Shown one piece after another: positions 45,675 to 58,783 of a stretch of DNA of 64,000 nt (positions are counted from its first letter, which is position 1; every line of letters starts with the position of its first letter). The position numbers were made by a program, and so were the translations under genes. The DNA comes from Artemisia argyi (Eukaryota > Streptophyta > Magnoliopsida > Asterales > Asteraceae): positions 204,339,322 to 204,403,321 of the forward strand of contig CM060680.1 of NCBI GenBank assembly GCA_030686995.1. Direction: 5' to 3'. Below the pieces are notes generated by a model, which was given only the letters and a program-made list of their open reading frames with translations, was not told where the DNA came from and did no database searches.

Positions 45675-48600
45675 TGTAACAATTCACAATTTCAGGTTAA
45701 TTACTATTCTCGAAAATTTCACTATTCACTTTTTACTATTCACTTTTTACTATTCACTTTTCACTATTCATCTCAGAAATTTTTATTTCATATTCTCGTA
45801 AGTTAAACTATTTTAACGATAATCCGAGAGTTTGACGCTCGTCGGATCATTTCTGCAAAAATCACAAAGCCGTGTCCGAGATTTACTTTTAGGTTTAAAC
45901 GTCCTTCCAGCATCCCGATATATCCATAAAACATTATAAACAATAGAAATATGATTTTCTATCATTTTATGACAATTCCAAAAGTTTTGGAATTTTACGT
46001 TTTTCAGTTCAGCGTTTTACGCGAATTGCGCGTTTTAGACCCGTGTTTCCAGTTTTTAGCAGGGTTTTAGCACCCGATAGAACCTACCACTCATTTTATA
46101 TTTTATTATAGAGTATTTTGACAAGTTTAACCATTCTTCCAAGTTTCGTATTTTTACGATACCCGGTTTTACGTTTCGTGACTTAACAACTTACGGTTAG
46201 CAACTTACAGAGTCAAAACTAGCTACATACTTAGGATAATATCATCCAAGGACCAACACTTGCTCCCTAAGTCTTTCAAACCGCCATAGGGGGGGGAGTC
46301 ATCCCATAGGTGGCATAATCTCATGCTTAGAGCCATTAGATGTTAACAAGTGTAGAACTTGGCCTCCAAGGTTAGATAAATATCCTAAATGCTTTGTAAC
46401 CTCCTCAAAAACCATATAAATACCCCCTCCCCCTCCTATTTCGTTCATCATCACACCACACCAACACCATAACCCTAGCAAAATTTCTTCCAAGTATTAT
46501 CCAAGATTCAAGAGCTATAACAACATAGAAACCCTAGTTTAGTTTTGATTCATCAAAACTACTTCAAATCCTTAGAAACCTTGGTGATTCTCTTGAGTTT
46601 GAATCCACTCAAGTCACCTCAACCTTCATCATCCATCTTTCAAGATTACAAGAGTAGAAAGATTGCATGAAGTGAAGTGGGTTGAAGCAAGTCTATCAAA
46701 GTCATATCCTTACATGTTAACTTCCTTTCTTGTTTGAAAGCCAAAAGTTGTAAGCAAAACCCTAACATACTTCTTGTTAAATAATCATGTTCATGTTATT
46801 TACATATCATTCATGCTATATTTTGTCTTGTGATAATGTCCATGATGTATAAAAGTGAGTAAAACAAGTTATTGTACATGATTGATAAGACAAGTTAATA
46901 AAACAAGTAAACTAGTGACTTTGTTGGTATAACCTGATCAAAATGGTAAAATTATGATCTTGGATCATTACATATTACAGTAGAGGACTTAACAAGGAAA
47001 CCATAGCAATTTGAACCACCCAAAACGAGTATACGAGTCAACAGTTACGCCCATTTGAAGTTACCAAAGATTTCCGGCAAAACTGCCTAAATAGCATTCT
47101 GATCAAATTTTGATTTTGAAAGTCCCACTTCTGGTCCGATTCATCAAAAAGTTAAAACACGAAAGTTGTCCGGAACGCCGTTTTCGTTTAGGATCAAAGA
47201 AGCTCGAGCCCTGAAAACGCTTTCCTAGTGATAAATTCTTCAATTTCTAAACAGCCCATTTTTAGGCCAAAGTCATTACATATAGGTTATGGTTTAAAAG
47301 GAACAAGAGGTCTTATGACCTATAATCAAGACCACAACCATGGCTAGAGCCAAGGTTGTGTCTCATGACCTTGGAACAAGGACCAAAGGTCATGGCTAGG
47401 CCATGACGAAACGACCATACAAGCTTATTTAGGCGAAAACATGAAACAAGGAATTAGCGAGAACTTGAACAAGCAATTTGGATCTACTTCACCTAAAACG
47501 AACCATGAGATATTACAAGGAAAAATGGTCATACAAGACTTATGAAACTTACCCTAATAACAATCTTCATGTACTAATAAACTTTCCTAAGTTTATTCAA
47601 ATATCGGACATGTAACTTTTCGGATCAAAACTTATATCTATATATGTATTCAACTACTACAATAGTAGGGAGCCTCATGTGAGGAGTTCATTATGTAAGC
47701 CGTCGAGATGAGTTGTGGATTTACGAATTAAAGTGTCCTGGCTCCTCGAACGCTTACTAACATGACTTCTGAATTATGTCGGCCCGAACGGTAGTAAACG
47801 ATATATAAAACATACATGTTTCATGAATCTTTTCTTTCAAAGACTTACAATATACATCATACCACATCATGGACTAGATGCAAGATATATTTATTGGCGT
47901 GTTTATGTTTCCTTAGACATTATTCCAAACCTAAGTTACAACAATTATTCTAGGTTGCTCGTAGAAGTTCTTACGACATATCCATCATTCTCATTATACA
48001 TCATCCAACTCAAGGTGAGTTCATAGCCCCACTTTCTATTGTTTAACTATTTTACAAACCCTTGGGGGGAATACATGCTATTTCTAAATCGAACACAATG
48101 CTTTCTACTGTATGCTATTCGACTATGTTTTATTATCACTAAGTAACATCCTTGCCAAACCAAGATCCCTTATTATGAACCATTTAATCACTTGCGAGGG
48201 TTACTTGCGAGTGAGCGCGAATATTGTGAATAGGCCTATTGGGATTGACGAATCCCATTTGTTTTGACTAAGTTCAAACAAATGCATTAATATTTGAGAC
48301 ATTAGGTATGACAGCAAAGTACCTACCGGGATAAATCTGCCGATCGATATTGGTACACGTTAACGTTTTGGTGTCATAAGCTTAGTGGATTAATAACCTT
48401 TCCGGACATATAACAACGTAGCCCATCTTTGTTTTCTAACTATGAGTGTGAGTCTATAGCTCACACTACGATTATTGTGTTCAAACGATTTAACTACAAA
48501 CACTACGATTATTGTGTTCAAACGATTTAACTACAAACACTACGATTATTGTGTTCAAACGAAACACTACGATTATTGTGTTCAACGATTTAACTACCAA

Positions 48601-48934
48601 TACATTGTGTTCAAACATTAAACAAACTCTATGAATATCACTCAACCTTTGTGTTGACCTCTCAAGCATGTATTTCAGGTTCATGACGATCAAGGATGGC
48701 ACGGATACTCAAGAGGGCTATAAATTTTATTATCATTCAAAAACTCATTTAATGTAAATTGTAAACATGGAACCATTTGGGACCTCATTTTGTAATCTCT
48801 GATATTTATATAATTTGAATGATAAATCTTTTAAAACGACTCAATTGGAGTTCGTTTTCTATTATTGTGACTATTGTGCCGTCGAGTAACACCCAGTTTG
48901 AATTCCGCTGCATCCATGAATTGGGGGTGTTACA
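45675..48934 (+). mobile_element. Probable solo LTR of a Ty3/gypsy-type element, 3.26 kb
   Basis: Starts TGTAACAATTC and ends GGGGGTGTTACA. Flanks TCGGT (45670-45674) and TGGGT (48935-48939) match at 4 of 5. It has a TATA box (CATATAAATACCCC, about 46413) on the plus strand and a repeated CTATTCACTTTT array (45703-45765), features I associate with long chromovirus-type LTRs. No coding frame inside and no internal region, hence solo. Confidence 0.55.
48475..48600. repeat. Minisatellite, unit about 34 bp
   Basis: CACTACGATTATTGTGTTCAAACG followed by ATTTAACTACAAA, about four imperfect units within the long LTR. Confidence 0.9.
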
Positions 48935-49077
48935 TGGGTTCTACGTGCAAGAGAAAAAGAAGAGTAATTAAGATGCTCATTAATTACAATTTAATGATTA
49001 GATGATGATGTTGGTGTATTTAGAATATCCCACTAAAAAAGTTAATAGTGGACAATAAATTTGGGACGGGGGGAGTA

Positions 49078-50480
49078 TTTGATTTGGTAGATATGTTTTT
49101 AATTGGTTGTACAATGTGAATAAAATCATTGTACTTTTAAGTAATGAGGTGTTTTAATAAGAGTATTAATTACATTTCACTTTTCTCTCTCATTTGACCA
49201 TTATTGAAAACTCAACATTTCTTGAAAACTCAACATTTCAATTGTTGACCATTTTTCCATTATATGTAGTAAAGATGTAGGAAGAGATTTTAAATACCAT
49301 ATCACTATATCAGATTTTATTGAACCGATCTTGATCGATAGTACTTGTATTGACATGTTACCTTGTTCGTTCATGTCAATATCATTTTGTAACGATAACA
49401 CATAAAGAAAGCTTGTATCAAACCATGTTATTATGTCAAACCATATTAGGTGGGTACCCGAAGTAAGCAGTTGCGAGCGATTTCGGTCATGGTTATCTAT
49501 TTTATAAGTTTAATCGATTTTAACCGTATAAATAATAACTTAGGCTAAAACGTAAAGTATCATTTTAATAAAGTTAAATGACATTGATTTACTAAAAGTC
49601 ATGTAAAAATTATTCCGCTACAATAATTGGATTCAAATATTCCTACATAACATAGTAACAAAAAAAATCTATTCGACGTTCATAGATTACGATCACATTA
49701 ATCAATTTTTACACATTGATCTTTAGAAATGTTTCATTATGATAAATAAATTGTTATACAATAAAATTTGTGCAATAATATAATTAATATTTGTACAATT
49801 ATTTGAATTTTTAACATTAATGTATATTATGCACGATTCAGTTCGGTTAACCGCAGATATTTAAAAATAAATACCGAAATTGAAACGTGAAAAGCGGGTT
49901 TTAAGAACCATATCAAATTTGATTACCATTTGGAATATATTTGATTGCTTATATTATTTAAGTTAATAACATCATCTTTTTGGTTTAAATAATAGTGTGC
50001 AATCTCACTCATTTATTCACACATAAAACGCAACTCAAATTCATTATGTAATCTAAACACAGTTCTGCTACAGTTTTTTTTTGTTTTTGTTTTTGTTTTT
50101 TTTTTTGTTTTTTTTTTTTTTTTTAATACTATCGTGTTTACAGTCGACCAATTTTCATGAGGAATCCTCGAATTGGTATAAAGCAAATATTCCACAACAA
50201 CTACACACCAAATCTCTCAGTTAATGACGGTGGTTGATATATATAAGTGAACGTATCATCAAAGTTTACAACAACTCAAATGTACCAACATAATATATAA
50301 ACAACCAGTTGCCTTCAAATTATGTTTAAAAAAAAGTGATCAACTTAAATATATGAAGTATGCGAGTATATGCTATAAGAAAGCCAATATAGACCAATTC
50401 CATGTACCCCAAATACCCAATTATCAAAAAGTCGCATATATTGTTGAATTGTAGGTAAGATAGTCTCTCTTTCAAAGCTA
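49078..50480. repeat. Repeat-family unit segments without gene
   Basis: Parts are shared with 38885-39000 and with the convergent region at 25690-25870 (TTAATAACATCATCTTTTTGGTTTAAAT...). A T-rich run lies at 50071-50124. No M-type promoter is recognisable here, although related flanking sequence is present. Confidence 0.6.
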
Positions 50481-50525
50481 AGACAAATAGGATAACTATA
50501 TGGAAAAAAAATTAAAGTGAAAATT

Positions 50526-50571
50526 GTCCCACATTGGTGGATTTCCCAAAAAAATGTATGTATTTTTATAG
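50526..50571 (+). promoter_or_regulatory. snRNA-type Pol III promoter of P10
   Basis: USE GTCCCACATTG (50526-50536) and TTTATAG (50565-50571), 28 bp apart, the longest spacing in the family. Confidence 0.5.
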
Positions 50572-50594
50572 CTAAATCCATGGATACCATATTG

Positions 50595-50660
50595 TTGTGT
50601 TGCATGTGTCTCTGGATAAAAGCAACCTGATATTTAGTAACAACTATAACACACTTTTTT
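50595..50660 (+). ncRNA. P-type hairpin RNA gene (P10)
   Basis: Predicted start 50596. Arm 50595-50618 pairs with 50631-50654 at about 17 of 24 positions, strongest at the base (TGTGTT/AACACA region), and T6 (50655-50660) follows immediately. Internal mismatches are more numerous than in P2. Confidence 0.45.
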
Positions 50661-51410
50661 ACCAAAGTTCCGTATCCCATTTTGATCAATTTTTTTAGAA
50701 GAAAGAATGTAGGAAATGACTTTAAAACCCGCAAGCAAAACATAGTTCTCCTACGGGTTTCTTTTATAAGAAATTACATGTTCATAGCTGGCCGACCATC
50801 TTTATCTAGTGTTTATTTATCTTCACATGAGTTCATTAGTTTATACAATCGAAAACTATCGTTATTCATACTTAACATTATATCAAAATCGCACACGAGT
50901 TCCTTCATGACCATTGACATCAAAAGAATATAGCGCGTAAAAAACTAAACATTGAACAATTATTTACACATAAGTATGTTGAGTCGACAAGAAAATGCAT
51001 GTTATGAGGTCACCAAACTTGTTGTGACCGATCCCACCTTGATCGATAGTACTTGTTTTGACATGATATAGTTCGTCCATTTCGTATCACCAATTCTCAT
51101 ATATTAAGATCACACTGTAACGGAAACACATAAAGAAAGCTTGTATCAAGCTAATGTCATTATGTCACTAATTCATTTGTTACGTCGGAGAAAAGTTATC
51201 ATTTTAAATTATAATTATTTAACGTTTTTAAGAAGTCATTAGAAAACAACAATAAAAGAAAGTTGTAATAAGTTTTTTGTTAACTTGGACATCATTATAC
51301 ATGTGTATGCACGATGTGTATAACTAATATTTTGTTAGGTGTCGCTTGGCCTCGTGTTATTTGTTCTTAGTTTTTGGGTTTAGCCCCTCTACTGCACCAA
51401 AAAATATATA

Positions 51411-51531
<121 letters not shown>

Positions 51532-51645
51532 CGCAACGGTAAAAAATGTGCCAATATCGAAGTTGTTGTACATGATATATTGTATCTTTCAAGGTAAGAC
51601 AAATGGAATAAGCGAAAGAAAAAGAAAAATTTGTAAGTGGAACTT

Positions 51646-51689
51646 GTCCCACATAGGTGGATGTACAAAAGGTGGATGGGTTTTTATAG
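51646..51689 (+). promoter_or_regulatory. snRNA-type Pol III promoter of P11
   Basis: USE GTCCCACATAG (51646-51656) and TTTATAG (51683-51689), 26 bp apart. The upstream AAGTGGAACTT is shared with M-type promoters, showing common ancestry. Confidence 0.6.
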
Positions 51690-51713
51690 CATAAACCATG
51701 GACGTTATATCAT

Positions 51714-51784
51714 TTGGCTGTATATATGATCATTGATAGAGATATTACTTTGAGATTGTATGACCATGTATACAATCAGTTTTT
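51714..51784 (+). ncRNA. P-type hairpin RNA gene (P11)
   Basis: The predicted start is exactly 51714. Arm 51714-51733 pairs with 51760-51779 at 18 of 20 positions, counting G-U, and T5 (51780-51784) follows directly. The loop is about 26 nt. The arms share no obvious sequence with P2 or P5 although the promoter is conserved. Confidence 0.6.
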
Positions 51785-52275
51785 GTGCCCGTTTCTTGAT
51801 ACTTGGCTAGCCACAACAAGTTTTTTAGGCCCTATTGGGTGTCACATCACTATAACAAACCCTCTTCTATAACCCTTTATCAAAGGGGGTGAGCGCGGTT
51901 CCAAAACCGCGAGAATCGAGAACCAAAAAATGGATGGCCGATGAACCGAGAACCAGACCGAGTAACATGTCTCGGTTCCGGTTCAATTCCTTGCTGGTCT
52001 AACCGATTGGAACCGCAATTTTTAAGAAATGTGCCCGTTTCTTGATACTTGGCTAGCCACAACAAGTTTTTAAGGCCCCATTGCGTGTCACATCACTATA
52101 ACAAATCCTCTTCTAAAACCCTTTATCATAGGGGTGAGCGCGGTTCCGGAACCGCGAGAATCGAGAACCGAAAAACGGATGGCCGATGAACCGAGAACCA
52201 GACCGAGTAACATGTCTCGGTTCCGGTTCGATTCCTTGCTGGTCTAACCGATTGGAACCGCAATTCTTAAGAAAT
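51785..52275. repeat. 246 bp tandem duplication
   Basis: Units 51785-52030 and 52031-52275 start GTGCCCGTTTCTTGATACTT and contain GAACCGAGAACC-type motifs also found at 55310-55450 (inverse orientation). The first unit starts directly at the P11 terminator. Confidence 0.9.
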
Positions 52276-52333
52276 ATGCATTTCTTTCAACGGGATGTTT
52301 GGTCGTAATTAATTAGGTGAATTGTGATATATG

Positions 52334-52557
52334 CAGGGGCGAAGCTTCATAGGGGCCGGGGGGGGGGGGGGGGGGGGGGGCGCCCGACCCCCCGAAATTT
52401 TTTTTGCGATGTAGGGGGTATATAGTTTTCGTGTAGAAAAATTTTGGTATATTCGGTTTCGACCCCCCAAAAATTTCGGTATACCTGAAATATAGCCTTA
52501 GGAAAAAAAAAATTTAGATCCCGACCCCCCACTTACAAAATCCAAGCTTCGCCACTG
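52334..52557. mobile_element. hAT-like MITE with G/C homopolymers
   Basis: Ends CAGGGGCGAAGCTT and (reverse complement) CAGTGGCGAAGCTT resemble those of the hAT element at 4271. Flanking octamers GATATATG and GATACTTT agree at only 5 of 8, so the insertion is old or the border slightly off. Contains about 20 G at 52361-52380. Confidence 0.55.
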
Positions 52558-53324
52558 GATACTTTCAACACATTTTATACCATGCCATATTCAACAAATA
52601 CACAGTGAAGAAAGCTGCCAATTCTTTCAGCTTGTTTGTCATGGAGAGAAAATCTTGGTGTTGGTATGTTTTCTCTTTTTGCTACCATTTTGTGACTACT
52701 GATCGAGTTACTAAAAAGGAGATAACATGTTTGTTTGTTAATCAATGAACACGTAAAATTAAAATTGGTAGTATAACTTAGTGAACAAGCTCTAAGTATG
52801 CTAGTAGAATCTGTAACAAAGTTTTTGTAAGAAATGTAACTCAAGTTCAAATTGCTAAAGAGAATATGTTAATTTCTATGTTGAGAAATAAAGCTTTTTT
52901 GTTAATTGTTCGTTTGTAATTTATTGTGTTGTCTTTATTTCTTGATTAGTCATTACTAGTGTTCGATAAGATTAGCCTATATTTACATGTCTTTCTAGTT
53001 TTATGCTACTAAAATCATTATACTCGTTTATTGTTAGCATATAACTTGTGACAAATTGTTTAAACTGAAAAAAAAAATTGTTATTTCAAAAATGAATTGT
53101 TAAAGCTGTTTTTACGAAAATTAAATCTTGCGTGGAAATTTGAACTTACAAAAAGTTGACAAATGTTGGTAAAAGAAATTTCAGATAAAATCACAACTAT
53201 ATACTATGAGTAGAGTTATATCAAAAACCAAAGTTTTCTTACATACCAAGGGTCTCATTCTCACTATCTATCTAAAAGTAAATTAATGGTTGAGATTAAA
53301 ATGATTTTAATATTTCACCAATTT
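52558..53324. other. Non-coding AT-rich DNA
   Basis: No feature recognised. Confidence 0.5.
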
Positions 53325-53680
53325 TTATAATTTAAATATTTCTTAAACCGTTAATCGTTAAGCGAAAATAATTACACCATCGCGATTAGCATTTAATTAT
53401 CTTTCTATAGACGGGCACTTTGATATGCTTTTGACAAAAAAAATCGTTTTTTTTATTTTTTTTTCGTGGCCGAAAAAATCACATGTGATATGTAATATCA
53501 CTTGTGATATGTAATATCACATGTGATTTTTTCGGCCACGTAAAAAAAGTGAAAAAAATGAAAACAAAATTTTATCGAAAATATATCAAAGTGCCTATCT
53601 ATAGAAAGATAATTAAATACTCGTCGTAACGGTATTTTTTTTGCTTAACGATTAACGGTTTGAAAGATATTAATATTTGA
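53325..53680. mobile_element. Foldback element B, about 356 bp
   Basis: The inverted ends (AAACCGTTAATCGTTAAGC..., TACCGTTACGACGAG..., TCTATAGA...) resemble those of the element at 34934-35306. The centre is a different palindrome built from ATCACATGTGATATGTAAT units between TGGCCGAAAAA and TTTTTCGGCCA. Confidence 0.8.
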
Positions 53681-53809
53681 AAAAAAATGATGAAAGAGGG
53701 TTTTTTAAATTGTTAGGATTAATCTCATCCATTAGATCAAATTAAGATGGAAGGTGGAGATTAGTCCTTGGTATATAAATAAAGTTTGCTCCTCAAATGA
53801 TCTTAATTC

Positions 53810-55300
53810 ATAGTCTATAGCAATGTACTATCTCAGGTGGTTCTTCGATTCCGGAACCGATACCCGCGGTTTCTGATGCGTGGGATTGCACCCTGACAAA
53901 ATGTTTTACCTCTCAAGGGATCTCGAGAAGCTTACAACCCCCACCAGGCAGTGTACCTGATCGTTGTAGTATAGTATGGTGACAAGTACCGGGGGATTGA
54001 TCGTTCAACTCAGGATTAGTGTCGCCAGGATTAGAAAGCCTAATAAACTAGGTCTAGAGGTGAGGGATGACTCTTTTTGTATTTTTATATTTTTATAAAA
54101 GCGATTAAAAAACTCGGGTTTTGAAAGAGTGAGCGGAATTAGTTGCTAGCCAACTAACCCAATTAACTACAAATGCAATCAAATTAAAATAAAATAAATG
54201 AAAATAAACTAATTATACTAATGTGGTGGTGACAATAATGAGGAAAGTTGTGTTTACTTAGATTTCATTACTCCTTAGATATCTTTTACAGGTTGATAGC
54301 TTGTTACAATTGCATGGATGACGGGTCATATTCCTTAATACTAGTCGTAGGGCCGTGTACAATATTCCCTAACTCTATAGGATCCTACTTCACTCCTATG
54401 TCGAGCCGTTAGAAGCTCCTAACATGGGATCATTAGAATTCTCCTATGCATTAAATACAACCAAAAATCGTAGTACACCTCCGATCATGTTTCTTAAGAC
54501 GTTCAAGCAAGTTACCAATGGAAGTCTGCTAGTTTTCTTATGCCTAACATCGAATACAATCATCCGTAACAATTATAAACAAACAATCAACCCATAATTA
54601 ACATCTAGGTTTCACTACATCTAAGCAAACACAAAAGAAATCTAGCCTAGCATGTTAAATAAAAGACAAGCGTAAGATATAATCAAACAACACATACACA
54701 TATTGAATGATTTGAAACAGTACTTATCTTTAATTGAACATGAAAGGTTCAAAGGGTTGAAACCCTTGAAAAAGCTGGAAAATTCGACCTAGGGTTTTTC
54801 CGTCAAAGTTGCACACTAATAAATAAAATTTGGAAAACTATATATAGATTACAACTTGTGACGGCGTCATGTATTGGATCGTGACGCCGTCAACTCGCCG
54901 CCTTAATAGAAATCGTACTGCCTAGATCTGATTTTAGACGCCGTCATGTATAAAAATCTTCTTGGCCGTCATGTACAAATGGACCCTGACGACCTTGGTG
55001 ACGCCATCAGATCCTATGCTTGAAAACACTGTAGACCGACACGTGTATTTTCCACTTCCACCTCTTTTGTAACTTTTGACGCCGTCATGTAGAGAGTTGT
55101 GACGCCGTCAGGTACTGATCCCAGCAAGGAAAATTAAGACTTTGCCGTTTTCTTCACTTTTATGCTCCAAAAACGTCCAAAATGCTTCTTTTTCCAGATT
55201 TCTCTCCAAAAGTACGTAAAATGACAAAAGAAACAATTTAGGGCAATATTTGATCAAATAATCTCGAATTCGGGCTTAAATGACCCCCTAAAAGCGGTTC
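53810..55300. other. Non-coding DNA of possible retroelement origin
   Basis: 53820-54070 resembles the untranslated or LTR-adjacent parts of plant retrotransposons (impression only, no LTR pair found). 54859-55115 holds repeated GACGCCGTCA motifs. No reading frame worth reporting. Confidence 0.35.
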
Positions 55301-55309
55301 ACTTTTCGC

Positions 55310-55455
55310 CTCATCAGTTCCGAACCGAACCGAGAACCGCAATTTCCAAAAATGAAGAATCGATAACCGGACCGCAGTTCTAAAATTCGGTTCGGTTCCC
55401 GTTCGGTTCTGTTTCGGTTCTCGGTTCCGGTCTTGGTCCATTTGCTCACCCCTAA
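55310..55455. repeat. GGTTC/GAACC-rich low-complexity DNA
   Basis: Runs of CGGTTC and GAACCG, related to motifs in the 51785-52275 duplication. Confidence 0.8.
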
Positions 55456-55648
55456 TCACAACTTACTCATTTGAGTCCCACAACTTTCTATTTTATTTTT
55501 TTATTCAATTTTTAAATAACATAAAATCCATTCATTAAAATTAAAAATGCAATACAACAAATTAAAAACATACAAAACTTAAAATAAAGATACGAAAAAC
55601 AAAAAAATGATATGGAAAAAAAATCATACAACACAATTAAGCATTTTA

Positions 55649-56008
55649 TTCGTCCCATTTGGGGTGGTTTCTCAAAACCTCCCACACGTGAACATATTTG
55701 AAGCTTCTCCTACCAAAGCGTTGTTCAAAAATGGTATTTGCGTTCTCGAGATGATCACTGTGATTTTCCCCACTTGTACGCTGCAAATGTTTGTAAATAG
55801 CGTTGAATTTTTGACATTCACTGTTAAGTCTTGTCCATTTACCCGTGACAATATTTTTGTTACGATTGTCACCGTTAGAATGATTGTTGAACATTTTTAC
55901 AACTTGGTTTCAAAAGGAGTATTCATTTCCGATTTCTATGTCTTGGGAAACTTCGACCCAAACTTCTGCTAGCAACTTTTCTTCTTCCTTTGACCAACGT
56001 GTATTCAT
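55649..56008 (-). pseudogene. N-terminal half of PIF/Harbinger ORF1 (Myb/SANT-like)
   Basis: Minus strand from ATG 56008: MNTRWSKEEEKLLAEVWVEV (SANT-like tryptophan helix), then an in-frame stop near 55912, then WTRLNSECQKFNAIYKHLQR and GRRSFKYVHVWEVLRNHPKW, ending at a stop near 55646. The order is that of plant Harbinger ORF1. The tail half is absent here (a related one is at 31749-32168). A dead element remnant. Confidence 0.65.
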
Positions 56009-56059
56009 ATCTGATGTTTTTGAAACATTTTTTTAAATGGTTAGATTTAGAAGTATGTG

Positions 56060-58750
56060 AAAAATAGTGTGTTATGTTATGGTATTTATAATGGAGAATA
56101 GCCGTTTGAAAAAGTACGAGCAGAGAAATTCAAATTCAAAATTCAGAATTCAAATTTAAGATTGAAATTCATTATAACGCAGACTTTTCATTGTAATTTC
56201 TATTTTCATTATCATTTACGTATCGTAATTTGTATAAATCGTAGTTTGTATTTTTAATTCAATGTTTAATGTATCGTAGTTTGTATTAATCGTAGTTCAT
56301 TTTCATTATCATTTACGTTTATGTATTAAAACACAACAAGGTTTATTTAGTATGTTTATTGAAGAAAAAAAAAGACGATATAAAGTAAAATAAATCGTAA
56401 ATACACAATTTGGCCTGCACATTTGTCATCTTCGTACAAACTTCTTCCTCGTCGAGCAAACGAAGATGGACGATTTGGCGAGGCACAACGAAGGAGCACG
56501 GTGTGGTGGCAAGCTCCGGCGAGCGTGCCACCTCACAACAGCGAGGCACAACATTGCCCGCACCAAATGCTCTTAGGGGGCTATTTTTCATACTAAAGTG
56601 TTTATAGTCAACAATAAAAAACTGTAGAAAGTAAAAGGAGAGGTTGAATAGTTTCACCGTTTATTAATTACTTTTTTGAAAATTCTCTTTGTTTTATAAA
56701 ATATTTTTTGATTTGACTTCATATGTGAGATCAACACAACGAGTAATATTAGTATGCAAGTAAATAAAGAAAAAGGAAGAAACGATCAAACGGAGATACA
56801 AAGATTTATAGTGTTTCGGCTACGAAGCTCACTCTTCACCCTACTCCACTCCTCGAGTCTCACACTTGAGAGTTTCACAAATATTATATCAACACGCTCC
56901 CTTATGACGGAACAAACCGTACACCAAAGCTTACACAAGGTTTAACGACACTAAGCGTAATGTCGAGTCCTAATCCTAGCTAGAACCAATCTACACCTAA
57001 GCCCACGTGGCTACACAACTCGTACCAACATGATGGAACGAATCAACACAATACACAATTCCGAGCTTGCACTCAAATCGAATTACACACAAGAATTAAT
57101 GTATAAAGAATAGAGGTTGAGGAGAGATCCGTAACAACGGCTTGAAAAGTGGAAGACTTTTCTTCAACACTTCGTTTCTTGATAAATACGAATGTTCTTC
57201 TCTTTCACTTGGAGGGATGAAGGATGTGATCACTTGTAAACAATCTTACAACCCGATAATGTAATCAAAGAATGAGATTTAGAAAGAGTTTGAAAGACAG
57301 AATGTTTTTGTGTGCAAAGAGGTGGTTTTTCTGAAAAGAATAGTTCTGTATTTATAGGCGCCAGGAGGAGCGGGGGACGGTCCCTTAAAGGCGGACGGTC
57401 CTTTATCACTAAAAGACCGTCGTCCCATTTGGGGGACCCTCCCGACAGATGCTCATCTTTTTTTCTTGACATGGTGAAAATTTATCTGGTGAAAAATCTT
57501 GTCGGGTTTATGCGGGAAAAATGGTTGTTAGACATTTGAATTTTGAATTCATTTTCTTAATAAAACATTTCTTTTAATTTTACAAAAATACTTTTGTGAA
57601 AATGTTTTATCACATAAAAATGTGAGGTTTTGCTGAAATAAATCCTTTGATCACATAAACAAGTTGGTAGATGTTTATTCGTACTTTAAGTGATGTTGTA
57701 GCCGAAAATGAGTTTTCTCGATTAAAAACTTATAAGACGTAGTATTACGTAACGTGTATTTATATTTTGTGATTATCAAAACATTTAGAGACCGGATAAT
57801 GCAAATGTCATCTTTGACATTATTTGTATTAAAAAAAACTCCTAATGGATTTTTATGTAATTGTTTGGTTGAGGGAACTCTTCGAACTAAAAGAACCTAA
57901 TACACTACCCTATTTACCAAATTGAACTAAAATATTTGGATTTACCAAAATGAACCAGCGCACTCCAGTTTTTCATGGGCATGCGCCCCTATTTTTTACA
58001 AGTTGACTGTTAATATATATTAAAATGACATGTTTTGTGTTTTGACTAACTGGTAAAAAGAAAACCTTTTAGAAACTACCAAAGAGAGAAGGAATCCTGC
58101 TGAAGGTTTTGCTTAGCAGTCTAAGAAAGGAGTAGGACTAGTAAGTATCCAAAAGGTAGTTTCCTGCTACGTGTTGGTGAATGATATTCTATAGTAGGCC
58201 TTTTGAAGGCTACATGGTGGAATGCTAGCTTGGTGATACCTTGCTCTGTCTCTTTTAATTGTGAGGTGTGGCTGCAATTGGAGGATTCTGAGTAAGCAGA
58301 TTGGGAAATGTAGCCAAGTGGGAAGTATCCTTAAGAAACTATTGCATATGAGGTGATGCTAGATTGCTAGAAATGTAGCCTCTATGTAAAAAGACATAAT
58401 AAAACTGGAGTTTTTCTCATGCCCTTGATGATGCCTTAGTGTAAGAGCCTCTATGTTTAAAGGTGTGGAGGTTTAAGCATAGGTAGGGTGTTTGCACTAG
58501 GGAAATGTAGTTAAGGCTTGACTTTTCTCCATGGTTGCCTAGTGCTAATGAACTTTGCTAGACTAGATGAACGGGTGTAGTTACTGTTTCATTGATTAGC
58601 TTTCTAGATGTATGCAGTTTCAAGTGGTAATGTTCCTCTTAGTTGTCTTGTGCTTTTATGGGGGATGTCCACTAAAAGGCAATGACATGCTAATTTGTAT
58701 TTATCTTGATGAGGTTGTTTATTATTATAATGCACCTATTTTCACACATA
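56060..58750. other. Non-coding stretch, some repeats
   Basis: 56500-56580 has GC-rich, Harbinger-end-like sequence. 57340-57450 has GGACGGTCC motifs. 58080-58750 is UTR-like sequence leading into an A tract. No gene could be supported. Confidence 0.4.
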
Positions 58751-58751
58751 C

Positions 58752-58780
<29 letters not shown>
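58752..58780. repeat. Poly-A tract closing a UTR-like segment
   Basis: 29 A follow about 650 bp of sequence that looks like a retroposed transcript 3' part (58090-58751). No coding frame or target duplication confirmed. Confidence 0.6.

Positions 58781-58783
<3 letters not shown>

Larger units (their letters stand above)
43384..49075. mobile_element. Stowaway MITE split by nested DNA
   Basis: Left end CTCCCTCCGTCCCAAATTTATTGTCCAC (43384) and right end GTGGACAATAAATTTGGGAC...GGGGAG (to 49075) are inverted partners, flanked by TA (43382-43383, 49076-49077). Outside sequences join into the AATTGGTTGTA|TTTGATTTGGTAG pattern seen whole at about 43125. About 5.4 kb of other DNA (roughly 43615-49025) sits inside. 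The inverted CTAAATACACCAA at 43616 and 49010-49024 may mark the ends of that inner insertion. Confidence 0.75.
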
